A model generated the notes under the pieces. The model was not told where the DNA came from, searched no databases, and saw nothing but the letters and a program-made list of their open reading frames with translations. A stretch of 62,726 nt of DNA from an uncultured Oscillospiraceae bacterium (GTDB lineage Bacteria > Bacillota > Clostridia > Oscillospirales > Ruminococcaceae): positions 1 to 62,726 of the forward strand of contig CABUEI010000010.1 in NCBI GenBank assembly GCA_902490585.1, written 5' to 3'. The position numbers were made by a program, and so were the translations under genes. This document shows positions 1 through 7,742 of the stretch, one piece after another. Every line of letters begins with the position of its first letter. Positions within the stretch are counted from its first letter, which is position 1.

Positions 1-837
1 AAGCGAAAGATAACCGCAATGACGGAAAATGCTGTGAGAGCACCTTACACCTCGCTCACCGGGGCTTTCGGGTTATTTACCTCTGAAGCCGAACATTTCC
101 GTAACGACTATATGGGCAAGATGCACGAGAGCACGCTCAGAGATATCCGTGACCGCTCGCTTGAGATTTCCGTTCCTTACATAAAACGTATAATCGAGGT
201 GCTGATAAGCTACGGAGCAAAGCCGCTGATAAGCACGGATGAGCTTGCAATAATCATGACCTACGGCATAGGAAATCTCTTTTTGCGTGATAAGAACACA
301 CGGCTTGCAGGCACGGACACTGAGAGTATGAAAGCCACCGCTTTGCTGTTCGGACTGAATCTTGATAATGTTTCGCTTACTCTGCCACGCATACCGTCGG
401 AAGATGAAACGGACGGTATTTTCGGACTTGCCGAGCTTTGTAAGGATAATTTTGCAGGTTATGACGCTGACAAAATGAAAAAGCTGATAAAGAAAAAGGC
501 AGGAAACGGCGAAATATACGTTATATCTCACAACGGCAATACAGCCGGATTTGTCATGTTCACAAAGAAGAACAAAACGCTTGATTATATTGCGGTGTCA
601 CCCGAATACAGAAATGCCAGAATTGCGTCAAGGCTTATGGTAACCGCCATGGCACAATTTGAAATCGGCGATGAACTGTCTATAATAACTTTCAGGCAGG
701 ATCATTTCAAGTCGGAAGCGGCAAGACGGCTCTATGAAAAGTTCGGGTTCGGAAACGAGAAAAACATTGTAGTAAAGGGAGAGCCGCTTGCAAGGATAAC
801 AGCGGTTATACCTGATAAGGCGATTGTTGCAGAGTAA
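1..837 (+). CDS. GNAT N-acetyltransferase, probably fused to a TetR-like ligand domain (5' end possibly cut)
   Basis: The reading frame is open from the first base of the window; the first ATG is at 19, but six sense codons precede it, so the true N-terminus may lie outside. The last 140 or so residues have the GNAT layout: a beta-strand pair around residue 168, the stretch DYIAVSPEYRNARIASRLM where the acetyl-CoA pyrophosphate loop is expected, and a C-terminal EAARRLYEKFGF, the usual last helix and strand. The first 120 residues are helical (LRDIRDRSLEISVPYIKRII, then LAIIMTYGIGNLFLRD) and look like the C-terminal ligand domain of TetR regulators. The protein could therefore be a TetR-GNAT fusion whose DNA-binding domain is missing here. 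The GNAT assignment is firm; the TetR part and the substrate are guesses. Confidence 0.7.
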   Translation, partial: KRKITAMTENAVRAPYTSLTGAFGLFTSEAEHFRNDYMGKMHESTLRDIRDRSLEISVPYIKRIIEVLISYGAKPLISTDELAIIMTYGIGNLFLRDKNTRLAGTDTESMKATALLFGLNLDNVSLTLPRIPSEDETDGIFGLAELCKDNFAGYDADKMKKLIKKKAGNGEIYVISHNGNTAGFVMFTKKNKTLDYIAVSPEYRNARIASRLMVTAMAQFEIGDELSIITFRQDHFKSEAARRLYEKFGFGNEKNIVVKGEPLARITAVIPDKAIVAE

Positions 838-899
838 GTGACTTAGACAATTGTTCAATGAAAACGGATGGACTTGCCTCTTTACGAATAAAATAAAAC

Positions 900-928
900 A
901 ACCGATGTCATGAATGGCATCGGTTAAT
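900..928. terminator. bidirectional intrinsic terminator between the GNAT gene and comF
   Basis: An 8-bp stem (AACCGATG with CATCGGTT) is followed by a T-rich run on the plus strand and, read from the other side, by TTGTTTTATTTT. It can serve both convergent genes. Confidence 0.75.
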
Positions 929-929
929 T

Positions 930-1592
930 TTATGTCCGTGCGAACACCGCAAAATCTATTTCCGTACATTCGCAGTCTTCGCAATTTGTTATTGTACGGT
1001 ACACTTCACTCAGTGTTGCACCTGTGGTTGTTACATCATCAATTATCAGAATGTGCTTTTTATCAATCGCCTTTGCATCGGTTACAGCAAAGCAATCTTT
1101 TAGATTTGTTTGCCTTTTATCCCGTGAAAGTGTTTTCTGCTGGGCAGTCTTTTTTATCTTTGCAACTGCATTGACAGTCGGTATACCTGTAATCTCCGTA
1201 ATTTCACGGCATATCTTTTCGGTATGGCTGTAGCCTTTTTTCAGTTTATCCGAATGGAAAAGCGGTACAGGTACGATAACATCTGGTAAAGTATCGTATG
1301 TTTCCGTTATCTTCTTCACAAGCGTATAAGCCATAAAGCTGATTTTACTGCCGTCACGGTGTTTCTTTGCGCCTATGACTATCGGAGAGGTTTTGTCGTT
1401 ATAACGGCATACGCTGATAAGCTTACCTCCGCAAAGACTTTCATCTTTCTCATTATAACTGAACTCTGCCGAACAATTATCGCAGATATAATCCATTCTG
1501 CCTATAACCTTATTGCATACAGGGCAACGGTTCGGAAAAAAGAAATCAAGCAATATACGTTTAAGCTCGTAATTATTCATCGTCATTTTCAT
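930..1592 (-). CDS. comF: ComF family phosphoribosyltransferase-like protein
   Basis: The 220-residue protein has the ComF arrangement: an N-terminal zinc ribbon (CPVCNK near residue 18, CDNC near residue 37) and a C-terminal type I phosphoribosyltransferase domain with the PRPP loop LIIDDVTTTGATL near residue 178. ComF helps import transforming DNA in competent Firmicutes, but the family is also widespread in species without known competence. It is the last gene of a minus-strand trio, and its start overlaps the end of the preceding gene by 20 bases with no clear ribosome binding site. Three close ATG codons are possible starts. Translation by coupling is likely. Confidence 0.85.
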   Translation of the reverse strand: MKMTMNNYELKRILLDFFFPNRCPVCNKVIGRMDYICDNCSAEFSYNEKDESLCGGKLISVCRYNDKTSPIVIGAKKHRDGSKISFMAYTLVKKITETYDTLPDVIVPVPLFHSDKLKKGYSHTEKICREITEITGIPTVNAVAKIKKTAQQKTLSRDKRQTNLKDCFAVTDAKAIDKKHILIIDDVTTTGATLSEVYRTITNCEDCECTEIDFAVFART

Positions 1593-3765
1593 CTATAAAC
1601 GGGTTGCGTATCTTTGTCGGTTTTATAATACCGTCAAGAAGGCGCTTTGCGGTGCTTCTGCTCATTGTTGCACCGTTGTCACGTCTACGTTTATCCGCTC
1701 CCGGAATATCATCGGCATCCGTAAGGCTGTCAACGGACGGTGCATCGAGTTTTATAACGGGCGGAGCGTGTTTTTCACTCTGGGCGGCTGTGGTGACAGG
1801 CGGTTTTATCTCGGGTGATTTTTTAATATCAGGCATTGACAATGACGGTGACGATGGGAGAATATCAAAATCATCCTGCGTCAGACGTTCTCCGTCCTGC
1901 TGTATTTCGGGGTAATCTTCTTCAACCGTCTGAGTTGTTTCAACGGTATGCCTGTACATATTGGCGGCATAACTGCTCTTAGGCGTTGCGGTGTTTCTTA
2001 TATTGTAATCCGCTTTGGCAAATTCACCTGCAAAGCCTGTATCGACGGCAGACTGTGACGAGGTTTTCTCTTCGGCATCAAGCTGTATGCCGATATTACC
2101 GTCTTCATAATCTGCCTTTGGCGTCTGCTGTAATTCATCATCGGCTCCGCCGAAACTGAATATATCGTCAAGCGGCTTGAAATCATGGTCGGTTACCTTT
2201 TCAAGCTTTGAAATTTCGTCATCGAACGCTTTATCAAACGGGTTTTCAAACAGGCTCACGTCCAGTTTGTCGGTTTCGTCAGCCTTTACAACGTGGACAG
2301 TCGGCTTTTGTATTTCGGGCTGAACAGGGACAGTTTCCTGCGGTTCGGGTGTAACGCTTTCCTGCATTGCTTCATAAAGCTCACGTTCCTGCTCCTTCTT
2401 TCTGCGGCGTTTTTCCTGCTCATACAGTACGCTACGGTCAACACGTTCAAAGACAAAAGGCTTGACTTCGGGCTGTTTTGGCGTTTTTGCGGTGTTTTCC
2501 GAAGTTGTAGGTTCAGGCTGTTTTTCCGCCACAGGTTCGGGTTTTACCGGTGCAAAACGCAGATCATGAGAATACTTCTCAAACTCTCTGAACTCGGAAA
2601 CGCTCAATGTATTATGGAGAATACTCTCCTTTATCGCCATGAAACTCTGATACCACTCGGCAAAATCACGCTGTGTAAGGTCAACGTTGATACGTTTTGA
2701 CATATATGTGTACAGCTCTTTTGTCATGTCTTCAAGCTGTCTTATTTCATCTGCAGTTCTCGGCGGCGTTGTCGTGCTGAGTTCAAGGCAGGTATGTCCG
2801 CCCGGCTGAGCCTTACTGCAATAATCATAATCGTAATCCTTGTCACGCAGAAAATATTCGCCGCAACGCTCGCAACGCTGTAATACTCCTCCGCTTTCAA
2901 GAAGCAAGTCTATTTCAAGGTCAATAACTGCTTTCAGACTGTCGGAAACGTATACTTTCTTAGGAAGTGAACGCATGGTGGTTATTATGGTATTCAGCAC
3001 AGAATCGGGCTTTTCGGGGATATAATTTTTTATCTTTGCAAATACGTCCATTGCCTCGCTGTCGGAATGTAAAGCGGTAAACGGACGATGTTCGTCCTCG
3101 TAATCAATTTCGGGCAAAGCAGAACCTGCGATAGCCTTTGAGATGTTGCTTGTTATGAACGGAGCCGATGGCAATCTGCCTACAGTGTACACTTTTGCGG
3201 CTGTAAAACACTCGGACGGGTAACCCATTTCATTTGCGGCTACGCTGAAAGTAAGGTCAAAATAGTCACGTTTTGCATAAGCCTGTTCAACAGTTACCTT
3301 TTCACCGAATACGAAATCAACTTTACGCTTTGCATATTCCTGCAACTGAAGAAGGCTCACCCAACGGTTGACCGCCTTGTTATGACGGTATTCGGTAAGC
3401 CTTGTGAATATAAGTTTTTCAAACGGTGTTTTTGCATTAATCAGCTCGTTCCAGAGCGAAGATATACCAAGACCTTTTTCTCTGCAAAGATACTCTATGA
3501 ATAAGTCCTGTACAACCTTTTCATAAATGCCGTGGATATTAGCCTCAACATATTTATGGCAGGCACCGAGAGAATTACGCAATGCTACAATGTCTTCAAG
3601 GCGGTATTCGCCGCTCGCCGTGCAACGCTTGCAATAATCGGTGCAACGCTTTATAAAGCCCGAAAAGTCGTAATCGGCAAATCTGAGAACAGACTGCGGA
3701 TATGACAGTGAATATATTTCACTTGAATTTATGCCTGTAAGGCTGACTGTACGTTGAACGCTCAT
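1573..3765 (-). CDS. large protein of unknown function with a central zinc-knuckle and a disordered C-terminal half
   Basis: I do not recognise this 730-residue protein. I start it at 3765 because AAAGGAAA lies 8 bases upstream of that ATG; an ATG ten codons earlier lacks such a site. Residues 1-290 are folded-looking and mostly helical. Around residues 298-327 there is a Cys-rich knuckle (CERCGEYF, then YCSKAQPGGHTC) that could bind zinc. The following 400 residues are rich in Pro, Glu, Lys and Thr, contain a charged helix near KRRRKKEQERELYEAM, and look disordered. There is no signal peptide or membrane segment. It sits between a membrane protein gene (26 bases upstream) and comF (20-base overlap), so the three are probably co-transcribed. 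A scaffold or DNA/RNA-binding role is possible but unproven. Confidence 0.75.
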   Translation of the reverse strand: MSVQRTVSLTGINSSEIYSLSYPQSVLRFADYDFSGFIKRCTDYCKRCTASGEYRLEDIVALRNSLGACHKYVEANIHGIYEKVVQDLFIEYLCREKGLGISSLWNELINAKTPFEKLIFTRLTEYRHNKAVNRWVSLLQLQEYAKRKVDFVFGEKVTVEQAYAKRDYFDLTFSVAANEMGYPSECFTAAKVYTVGRLPSAPFITSNISKAIAGSALPEIDYEDEHRPFTALHSDSEAMDVFAKIKNYIPEKPDSVLNTIITTMRSLPKKVYVSDSLKAVIDLEIDLLLESGGVLQRCERCGEYFLRDKDYDYDYCSKAQPGGHTCLELSTTTPPRTADEIRQLEDMTKELYTYMSKRINVDLTQRDFAEWYQSFMAIKESILHNTLSVSEFREFEKYSHDLRFAPVKPEPVAEKQPEPTTSENTAKTPKQPEVKPFVFERVDRSVLYEQEKRRRKKEQERELYEAMQESVTPEPQETVPVQPEIQKPTVHVVKADETDKLDVSLFENPFDKAFDDEISKLEKVTDHDFKPLDDIFSFGGADDELQQTPKADYEDGNIGIQLDAEEKTSSQSAVDTGFAGEFAKADYNIRNTATPKSSYAANMYRHTVETTQTVEEDYPEIQQDGERLTQDDFDILPSSPSLSMPDIKKSPEIKPPVTTAAQSEKHAPPVIKLDAPSVDSLTDADDIPGADKRRRDNGATMSRSTAKRLLDGIIKPTKIRNPFIDENDDE

Positions 3766-3791
3766 ATCCGCATTTCCTTTCTTTAAACCGA

Positions 3792-4553
3792 TCAATAATC
3801 TTCTGCCGTATCATCGGTTGCTACAGCACTAAAGTTGAACTCACGCTTTCTGCCGTCAACATAGAGAGTATGTTTGTCTTTCCACTGTACATCGGCAGGC
3901 TTGTTATAATCGGAAGTGATTATATGAATACCGCCCATTGCATTGCGGCACTCAAGGAACGGCAGGCTGATATCGCCGTCGGTTTCCTCAAGATAGAACG
4001 ACACGGAACGGCTTGCGTCACCCTCCGGGTCAACATAAAGAACGATTCTGTACTTATTATCTGGAGAATAGCGGTAGCTTGTGCTTCTTCTGGACAGATC
4101 AACATCCATAAGAGTGATATTGCCGAACAACATCTTGAATGTGAGATATACAAGCACACCGACAACATACATAAGCAGATAGATAGTGCCTATAACAATC
4201 TTTGTGGTCTCACCCATACCGCTCAGCAGGAAGATGAGTATGCTGACAACTATCGGAGGTACTGCGGCAAACCAGTTGCCGAATCCGAACAGAAGTATCG
4301 CAAAGGCGATAAACGGTGATATCATTGCGACTATACGAGTCACTATCTGTTTTCTTGTAAACAGCATTATGCCGAAGAAAATCAGATTGATGAAAATGTA
4401 CAGCGTAACAAGTGCGCCCTGATGTGTAGGCTCAAGATAATAACCCATGAAGAGCCATGCCACAAAACCTAAGAATATGGGATAGGCTATTGTCAGAAAA
4501 GATACTCCGAACTTGAACCATTTATTTGTCAAAAAGCTGATTACTTTTTCCAT
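3792..4553 (-). CDS. membrane protein of unknown function with a soluble C-terminal domain
   Basis: The 253-residue product has about five hydrophobic segments between residues 12 and 142, then a soluble domain of about 110 residues (VDLSRRSTSYRYSPDNKYRI onward) with a strand-rich look. A GGAAAGGAAAATAA sequence precedes the ATG, so the start is secure. It is the first gene of the minus-strand set that continues with the zinc-knuckle protein and comF. I cannot assign a family. The C-terminal half reads like a small secreted or cytoplasmic beta domain that responds to something at the membrane. Confidence 0.7.
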   Translation of the reverse strand: MEKVISFLTNKWFKFGVSFLTIAYPIFLGFVAWLFMGYYLEPTHQGALVTLYIFINLIFFGIMLFTRKQIVTRIVAMISPFIAFAILLFGFGNWFAAVPPIVVSILIFLLSGMGETTKIVIGTIYLLMYVVGVLVYLTFKMLFGNITLMDVDLSRRSTSYRYSPDNKYRIVLYVDPEGDASRSVSFYLEETDGDISLPFLECRNAMGGIHIITSDYNKPADVQWKDKHTLYVDGRKREFNFSAVATDDTAEDY

Positions 4554-4728
4554 TTATTTTCCTTTCCGCTGTGCAAGGCACATACGTTCAATTTACTGCA
4601 TTACTTATTATATTGTATACTAAATCGGAGGAAATTTCAAGAGTAATTTCATTATCGGCAGAAAAACAGGAGATATAACAGAAATTGACTTCAGATAAGA
4701 TAGCAGAGAATTTTATAATTTTGATAAA

Positions 4729-4762
4729 AAATAAAGGACACTCGAAAATCGAATGTCCTTTA
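4729..4762 (-). terminator. intrinsic terminator of tRNA-Leu copy 1
   Basis: Read on the minus strand, AAAGGACA pairs with TGTCCTTT, with further TTCG/CGAG pairing inside, and an A followed by six T residues comes next. The stem starts 4 bases after the CCA end of the tRNA. Confidence 0.85.
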
Positions 4763-4765
4763 CAC

Positions 4766-4852
4766 TGGTGCGGGAAATGGGACTTGAACCCACACGCCAA
4801 TACTGACACAAGCACCTCAAGCTTGCCTGTCTGCCGATTCCAGCATCCCCGC
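4766..4852 (-). tRNA. tRNA-Leu (anticodon GAG), copy 1
   Basis: The 87-base gene has acceptor strands GCGGGGA and TTCCCGC, discriminator A and an encoded CCA. The anticodon stem CAAGC/GCTTG holds the loop TTGAGGT, so the anticodon is GAG (Leu, CUC/CUU codons). A long variable arm, as expected for tRNA-Leu, follows. It is identical to the copy at 6622-6708. Confidence 0.97.
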
Positions 4853-4866
4853 AAATCAGCTTATTT

Positions 4867-4895
4867 ATTATATCAGAAATTTTTGTTCTTGTCAA
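4867..4895 (-). promoter_or_regulatory. promoter of tRNA-Leu copy 1
   Basis: On the minus strand there is TTGACA (4890-4895), a 17-base spacer and TATAAT (4867-4872), a full consensus SigA promoter 15 bases before the tRNA. The spacer differs from that of copy 2. Confidence 0.85.
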
Positions 4896-4954
4896 GTACA
4901 AAAATTGACAATTGAAAAAATTTTGTTCGTTTCCCTGATAAACTTTATAACAGG

Positions 4955-4982
4955 TTGCAAACAAAATGTGTCGTGTTATAAT
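4955..4982 (+). promoter_or_regulatory. promoter of the island membrane-protein gene
   Basis: TTGCAA (4955-4960), a 16-base spacer and TATAAT (4977-4982) lie about 45 bases before the start codon at 5027. Confidence 0.7.
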
Positions 4983-5026
4983 ATTTAAAGTCGAATTTAC
5001 GTTTTCTTTAATTATGGGGGAAATTT

Positions 5027-5896
5027 ATGCAATATGTTGTTCAAGTTAGCGGCGAAACTTTAAACACGCAAAACAAAGCATACATTATTAACTCAAAATC
5101 TGAAGAGGAGGCAAACTTAATCGCTAGGCGGACTTTCTGTGAAGACTTTTCAGTTGAAAGTGCAACTGTTTCTGTTAAAACAAATAAACGTACTTTCAAA
5201 GCTATTTGCGCTATGATTTTGATGTTAATTTCAATCTTTTTATCTTTTATAAATTGGAAAAACGGGCATGATACCATATCAATCAGACCTGATTATTTAT
5301 CCTGTTTATATGGTGTTTTGATTTATGCAGCATTTGTGGTACGTTTTAAAGGTATCCAAAGGACTGTAAGTTCGTTAATAGATGTCTTGTTTTGTGCATT
5401 TACAGTTTTGTTACTTTCAACCTTTGTAAAAACAATATTAGTTACTGAGACAATCTCTTTATTTGGCTTAACTGATATCTCCGTCAGCACTGAAGTGATT
5501 TTACCGATAGCAATAATTCTTTCTTGGCTGGGCTTAAAGATGGTCAGCTTGTTTTGCATGGGTGCAATCGCTATAATCGCATTATTTAATATATCTGCTT
5601 TGAACACAGCAATGGGAGGTATATTTGGACCGGTATACATAATCTGTTCGTTTCTTGGTATTATGTTATATTTATCGGTGGAACCTGCGTTTGTTGAAAC
5701 TTTGTCACAAGTCAAGAAAGCCACTGTAAGCGGACTGAATCGTTTAAACGGAGATGTTTCATACGCAAAATCAAGAGTAGTTGACGTAAAAGCATCTATA
5801 TCAAATAAGATTAACTTTTCAAAAACTAATGCCAATGAGAATAGTTCGAAAGACAATGAGAATAGTTTGAAAGATAATGAGGGTAGATTGAAATGA
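5027..5896 (+). CDS. polytopic membrane protein of unknown function, in the tRNA-Leu island
   Basis: The 289-residue protein starts after GGGGGAAATTT. Residues 1-50 are soluble (VVQVSGETLNTQNKAYIINS; the phrase SEEEANLIARRTF suggests a small sensory domain), residues 58-220 hold about six hydrophobic segments, and the tail carries a short charged repeat (SSKDNENSLKDNEGRLK). AT content is clearly higher than in the flanking housekeeping genes, and codon choice (TTA, AAA, ATA) differs from theirs. It lies between two identical tRNA-Leu repeats. Its stop overlaps the ATG of the next gene as ATGA. I cannot name a family. Confidence 0.75.
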   Translation: MQYVVQVSGETLNTQNKAYIINSKSEEEANLIARRTFCEDFSVESATVSVKTNKRTFKAICAMILMLISIFLSFINWKNGHDTISIRPDYLSCLYGVLIYAAFVVRFKGIQRTVSSLIDVLFCAFTVLLLSTFVKTILVTETISLFGLTDISVSTEVILPIAIILSWLGLKMVSLFCMGAIAIIALFNISALNTAMGGIFGPVYIICSFLGIMLYLSVEPAFVETLSQVKKATVSGLNRLNGDVSYAKSRVVDVKASISNKINFSKTNANENSSKDNENSLKDNEGRLK

Positions 5897-6340
5897 AAAA
5901 AAGTAGTTCTGATTATATCTGCAATAGTTTTATTCTTGACTATTGTTGGTATTGTCTTTTTGATTTTCACCAACAAGGATACACGAATACAAAATGACGA
6001 TGCCGAAAAAAATGAAAACGGTCGCTATCTGACAATTATTAATAAAACAGACCAGATTATTAACGAAGTTCATATTACTGTTGGCAGCGGAACTGAAATC
6101 GAGAATATGAAACAAACAAATCCTGATGAAACCAGTTTTTCTATCGAGATACCAACACAGTATTCCGATTATAAAGCTTTTACGGTAACATTAATTGACA
6201 GACATGAATTGAAATACGTCAAAGAAATTAACACTGTAGCCGATAAAGGACGCACTGAGGTTGTTATTACTGAAGATGATTATGTCGAAGAAGAAGGAGA
6301 CTTCTGGAATAAAGTCAGCAAGTGGTTTAATGGGGATTAA
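5893..6340 (+). CDS. small membrane-anchored protein with an apparent frameshift in an A7 run
   Basis: The ATG at 5893 overlaps the previous stop (ATGA), but its frame closes after about 34 codons. The long frame is one base off and otherwise begins only at a TTG at 5936 with no ribosome binding site. Removing one A from the run of seven at 5896-5902 joins the two and gives a perfect signal anchor (MKKVVLIISAIVLFLTIVG, then IVFLIFTNK). The mature part, about 110 residues, is hydrophilic with strand-like periods (YLTIINKTDQIINEVHITVG) and an acidic tail. The gene is either a recent mutant, a homopolymer error in the assembly, or a slippage-controlled gene. Function is unknown. Confidence 0.65.
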
Positions 6341-6435
6341 GATACGGTAGATAATTTCATTGTAGCTACTTTTTTCTTATTTTCGCCGAGTGTTTTAATG
6401 GCTATTTTTTAAAGAATCTAATACAAAAAAACAAA

Positions 6436-6470
6436 ATGCAAGGGATGAATTTCCCTTGCATTAATTATTT
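6436..6470 (+). terminator. intrinsic terminator after the island gene pair
   Basis: ATGCAAGGGA pairs with TCCCTTGCAT (10 bp), followed by TAATTATTTT. It lies about 95 bases after the stop at 6340. Confidence 0.7.
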
Positions 6471-6512
6471 TCATAGAAATATATTGATGCTGTTCTGAGT
6501 TTTAATCACAAC

Positions 6513-6533
6513 CACGAAATCTTCGATTTCGTG
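6513..6533. repeat. perfect 9-bp hairpin without a T run
   Basis: CACGAAATC and GATTTCGTG are separated by TTC only. No T run follows on either strand, so it is not a typical terminator. It sits inside the tRNA-Leu island, about 45 bases from the second repeat copy. Confidence 0.6.
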
Positions 6534-6584
6534 CGATTCCGGCTTTCTTGTTTTAAATGATAGCAATTTGCTTTTTATGATAAA

Positions 6585-6618
6585 AAATAAAGGACACTCG
6601 AAAATCGAATGTCCTTTA
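6585..6618 (-). terminator. intrinsic terminator of tRNA-Leu copy 2
   Basis: Same hairpin and T run as copy 1, at the same distance from the tRNA. Confidence 0.85.
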
Positions 6619-6621
6619 CAC

Positions 6622-6708
6622 TGGTGCGGGAAATGGGACTTGAACCCACACGCCAATACTGACACAAGCACCTCAAGCTTGCCTGTCTGCCGATTCCAGC
6701 ATCCCCGC
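6622..6708 (-). tRNA. tRNA-Leu (anticodon GAG), copy 2
   Basis: This is an exact duplicate of the gene at 4766-4852, with acceptor stem, GAG anticodon and encoded CCA all intact. Its own full promoter and terminator indicate that it is expressed. Confidence 0.97.
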
Positions 6709-6723
6709 AAATCAGCATAATCT

Positions 6724-6752
6724 ATTATAGCAGAACAAAAACGGTTTGTCAA
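6724..6752 (-). promoter_or_regulatory. promoter of tRNA-Leu copy 2
   Basis: On the minus strand TTGACA (6747-6752), 17 bases and TATAAT (6724-6729) lie 15 bases before the tRNA. Both boxes match the copy 1 promoter, while the spacers differ. Confidence 0.88.
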
Positions 6753-6808
6753 GCATTTTTTGAAATTTTTATTTAAAAGTTTCAAAAAAGCGACAAACCG
6801 TTACAAAT

Positions 6809-7273
6809 TCAGCGGTTACGCATTTTCAGCTCACGGTCGATTGTACGCTTGGCATCACGTTGTGCCATAGCGTCACGCTTATCGTGCAGCTTTTTACCTT
6901 TGCAAAGTCCGACCTGAACCTTTACCCTGCTGCCTTTAAAATAAACGGAAATCGGAATAAGCGTCAGACCGTCCTGCTTTACCTGTCCGAGCAGCTTCAT
7001 TATCTCACGCTTGTGCATTAGAAGCTTTCTTGTTCTCAGCGGATCTTTATTGAATATATTGCCTTTCTCGTATGGGGAGATGTGCATCTGCTTGATATAT
7101 GCCTCGCCGTCGTCTATTGAGATCCAACTGTCCTTTAAATTAAGTCCGCCCTCACGGATTGACTTCACTTCGGTGCCTGTAAGCTCTATTCCTGCTTCAT
7201 AACTTTCAAGCACAAAATAATCATGACGTGCCTTTCTGTTGTCGGCTATTGTTTTAAGAGCTGTTTTTTCCAT
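6809..7273 (-). CDS. smpB: SsrA-binding protein SmpB
   Basis: The 154-residue protein carries the SmpB signatures: the N-terminal NRKARHDYFVLESYEAGIEL, the motif GTEVKSIREG near residue 34, and a basic C-terminal tail (DKRDAMAQRDAKRTIDRELK) that enters the decoding site. SmpB brings tmRNA to stalled ribosomes for trans-translation. Length is normal for the family. GAGGGG lies 8-9 bases before the ATG. It has its own promoter and no co-transcribed neighbour; the tmRNA gene itself is not in the window. Confidence 0.97.
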   Translation of the reverse strand: MEKTALKTIADNRKARHDYFVLESYEAGIELTGTEVKSIREGGLNLKDSWISIDDGEAYIKQMHISPYEKGNIFNKDPLRTRKLLMHKREIMKLLGQVKQDGLTLIPISVYFKGSRVKVQVGLCKGKKLHDKRDAMAQRDAKRTIDRELKMRNR

Positions 7274-7369
7274 TATAACCCCTCTTTTCTTATATATAAG
7301 GTATAAACCGTTTTATTCTTGACCGGTCAGAATGCCGGTATTCTTTGTCACAAATAAGGTATAAATAGT

Positions 7370-7398
7370 ATTGTACTATAAAACCGATATTTTTGCAA
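7370..7398 (-). promoter_or_regulatory. promoter of smpB
   Basis: On the minus strand TTGCAA (7393-7398), 17 bases and TACAAT (7370-7375) give a start about 100 bases before smpB. The leader holds two copies of AAGGTATAAA-like sequence. Confidence 0.65.
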
Positions 7399-7540
7399 GC
7401 TTATTTGCAAGTACATTGTAAAAAATTCCTGCATTTTGCAATAACCTAAATCAAAACTTGCGTAAATATGCGGTGAAATAGGTCATTTTTGTGCTTTTTT
7501 GAGTTTTTTAAACTTTTATATGAAAATTTTAAAAAAACTA

Positions 7541-7569
7541 TTGCAAATTTTGCGTATATGTGATATACT
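7541..7569 (+). promoter_or_regulatory. promoter of gdhA
   Basis: TTGCAA (7541-7546), 17 bases and TATACT (7564-7569). The start would be near 7576, leaving a leader of about 165 bases that includes a short ACCGA/TCGGT hairpin followed by TTTTCTC around 7629-7650. No known riboswitch is recognised in it. Confidence 0.7.
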
Positions 7570-7742
7570 TTTTCTTGCAGTTAAAAAACACTTACGGCTT
7601 TAGTTCATAAGAATGTACTAAAACTTACCGATAAAGTCGGTTTTCTCACAAATTACTTTCTGAAAAACGCATAAATACCGCACTTATCCGTAAAAATGAG
7701 GTATGTCGCACTTGAGCCGAAAATATTCAGGAGGATTTAACA

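Larger units (their letters stand above)
4722..4860. repeat. copy 1 of a 139-bp exact direct repeat carrying tRNA-Leu and its terminator
   Basis: This stretch is base-for-base the same as 6578-6716, at an offset of 1856. It covers the tRNA gene, its terminator and 8 bases on the 5' side of the tRNA. Similarity continues in degenerate form into the promoter region. Confidence 0.95.
6578..6716. repeat. copy 2 of the 139-bp exact direct repeat carrying tRNA-Leu and its terminator
   Basis: Identical to 4722-4860. The identity stops within 8 bases of the tRNA 5' end, beyond which the promoter regions are related but different. Confidence 0.95.

Noticed and set aside
4588..4964. Open frames across tRNA-Leu copy 1 (similar frames across copy 2 at 6471-6785)
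   Set aside because: They are read through a well-formed tRNA gene and its terminator and have no ribosome binding site.
4722..6716. Insertion sequence or phage remnant between the tRNA-Leu copies
   Set aside because: No transposase or integrase is encoded and there are no terminal inverted repeats; only the direct repeats are seen.
7576..7742. Riboswitch in the gdhA leader
   Set aside because: Only one short hairpin is visible and no known aptamer core could be recognised.
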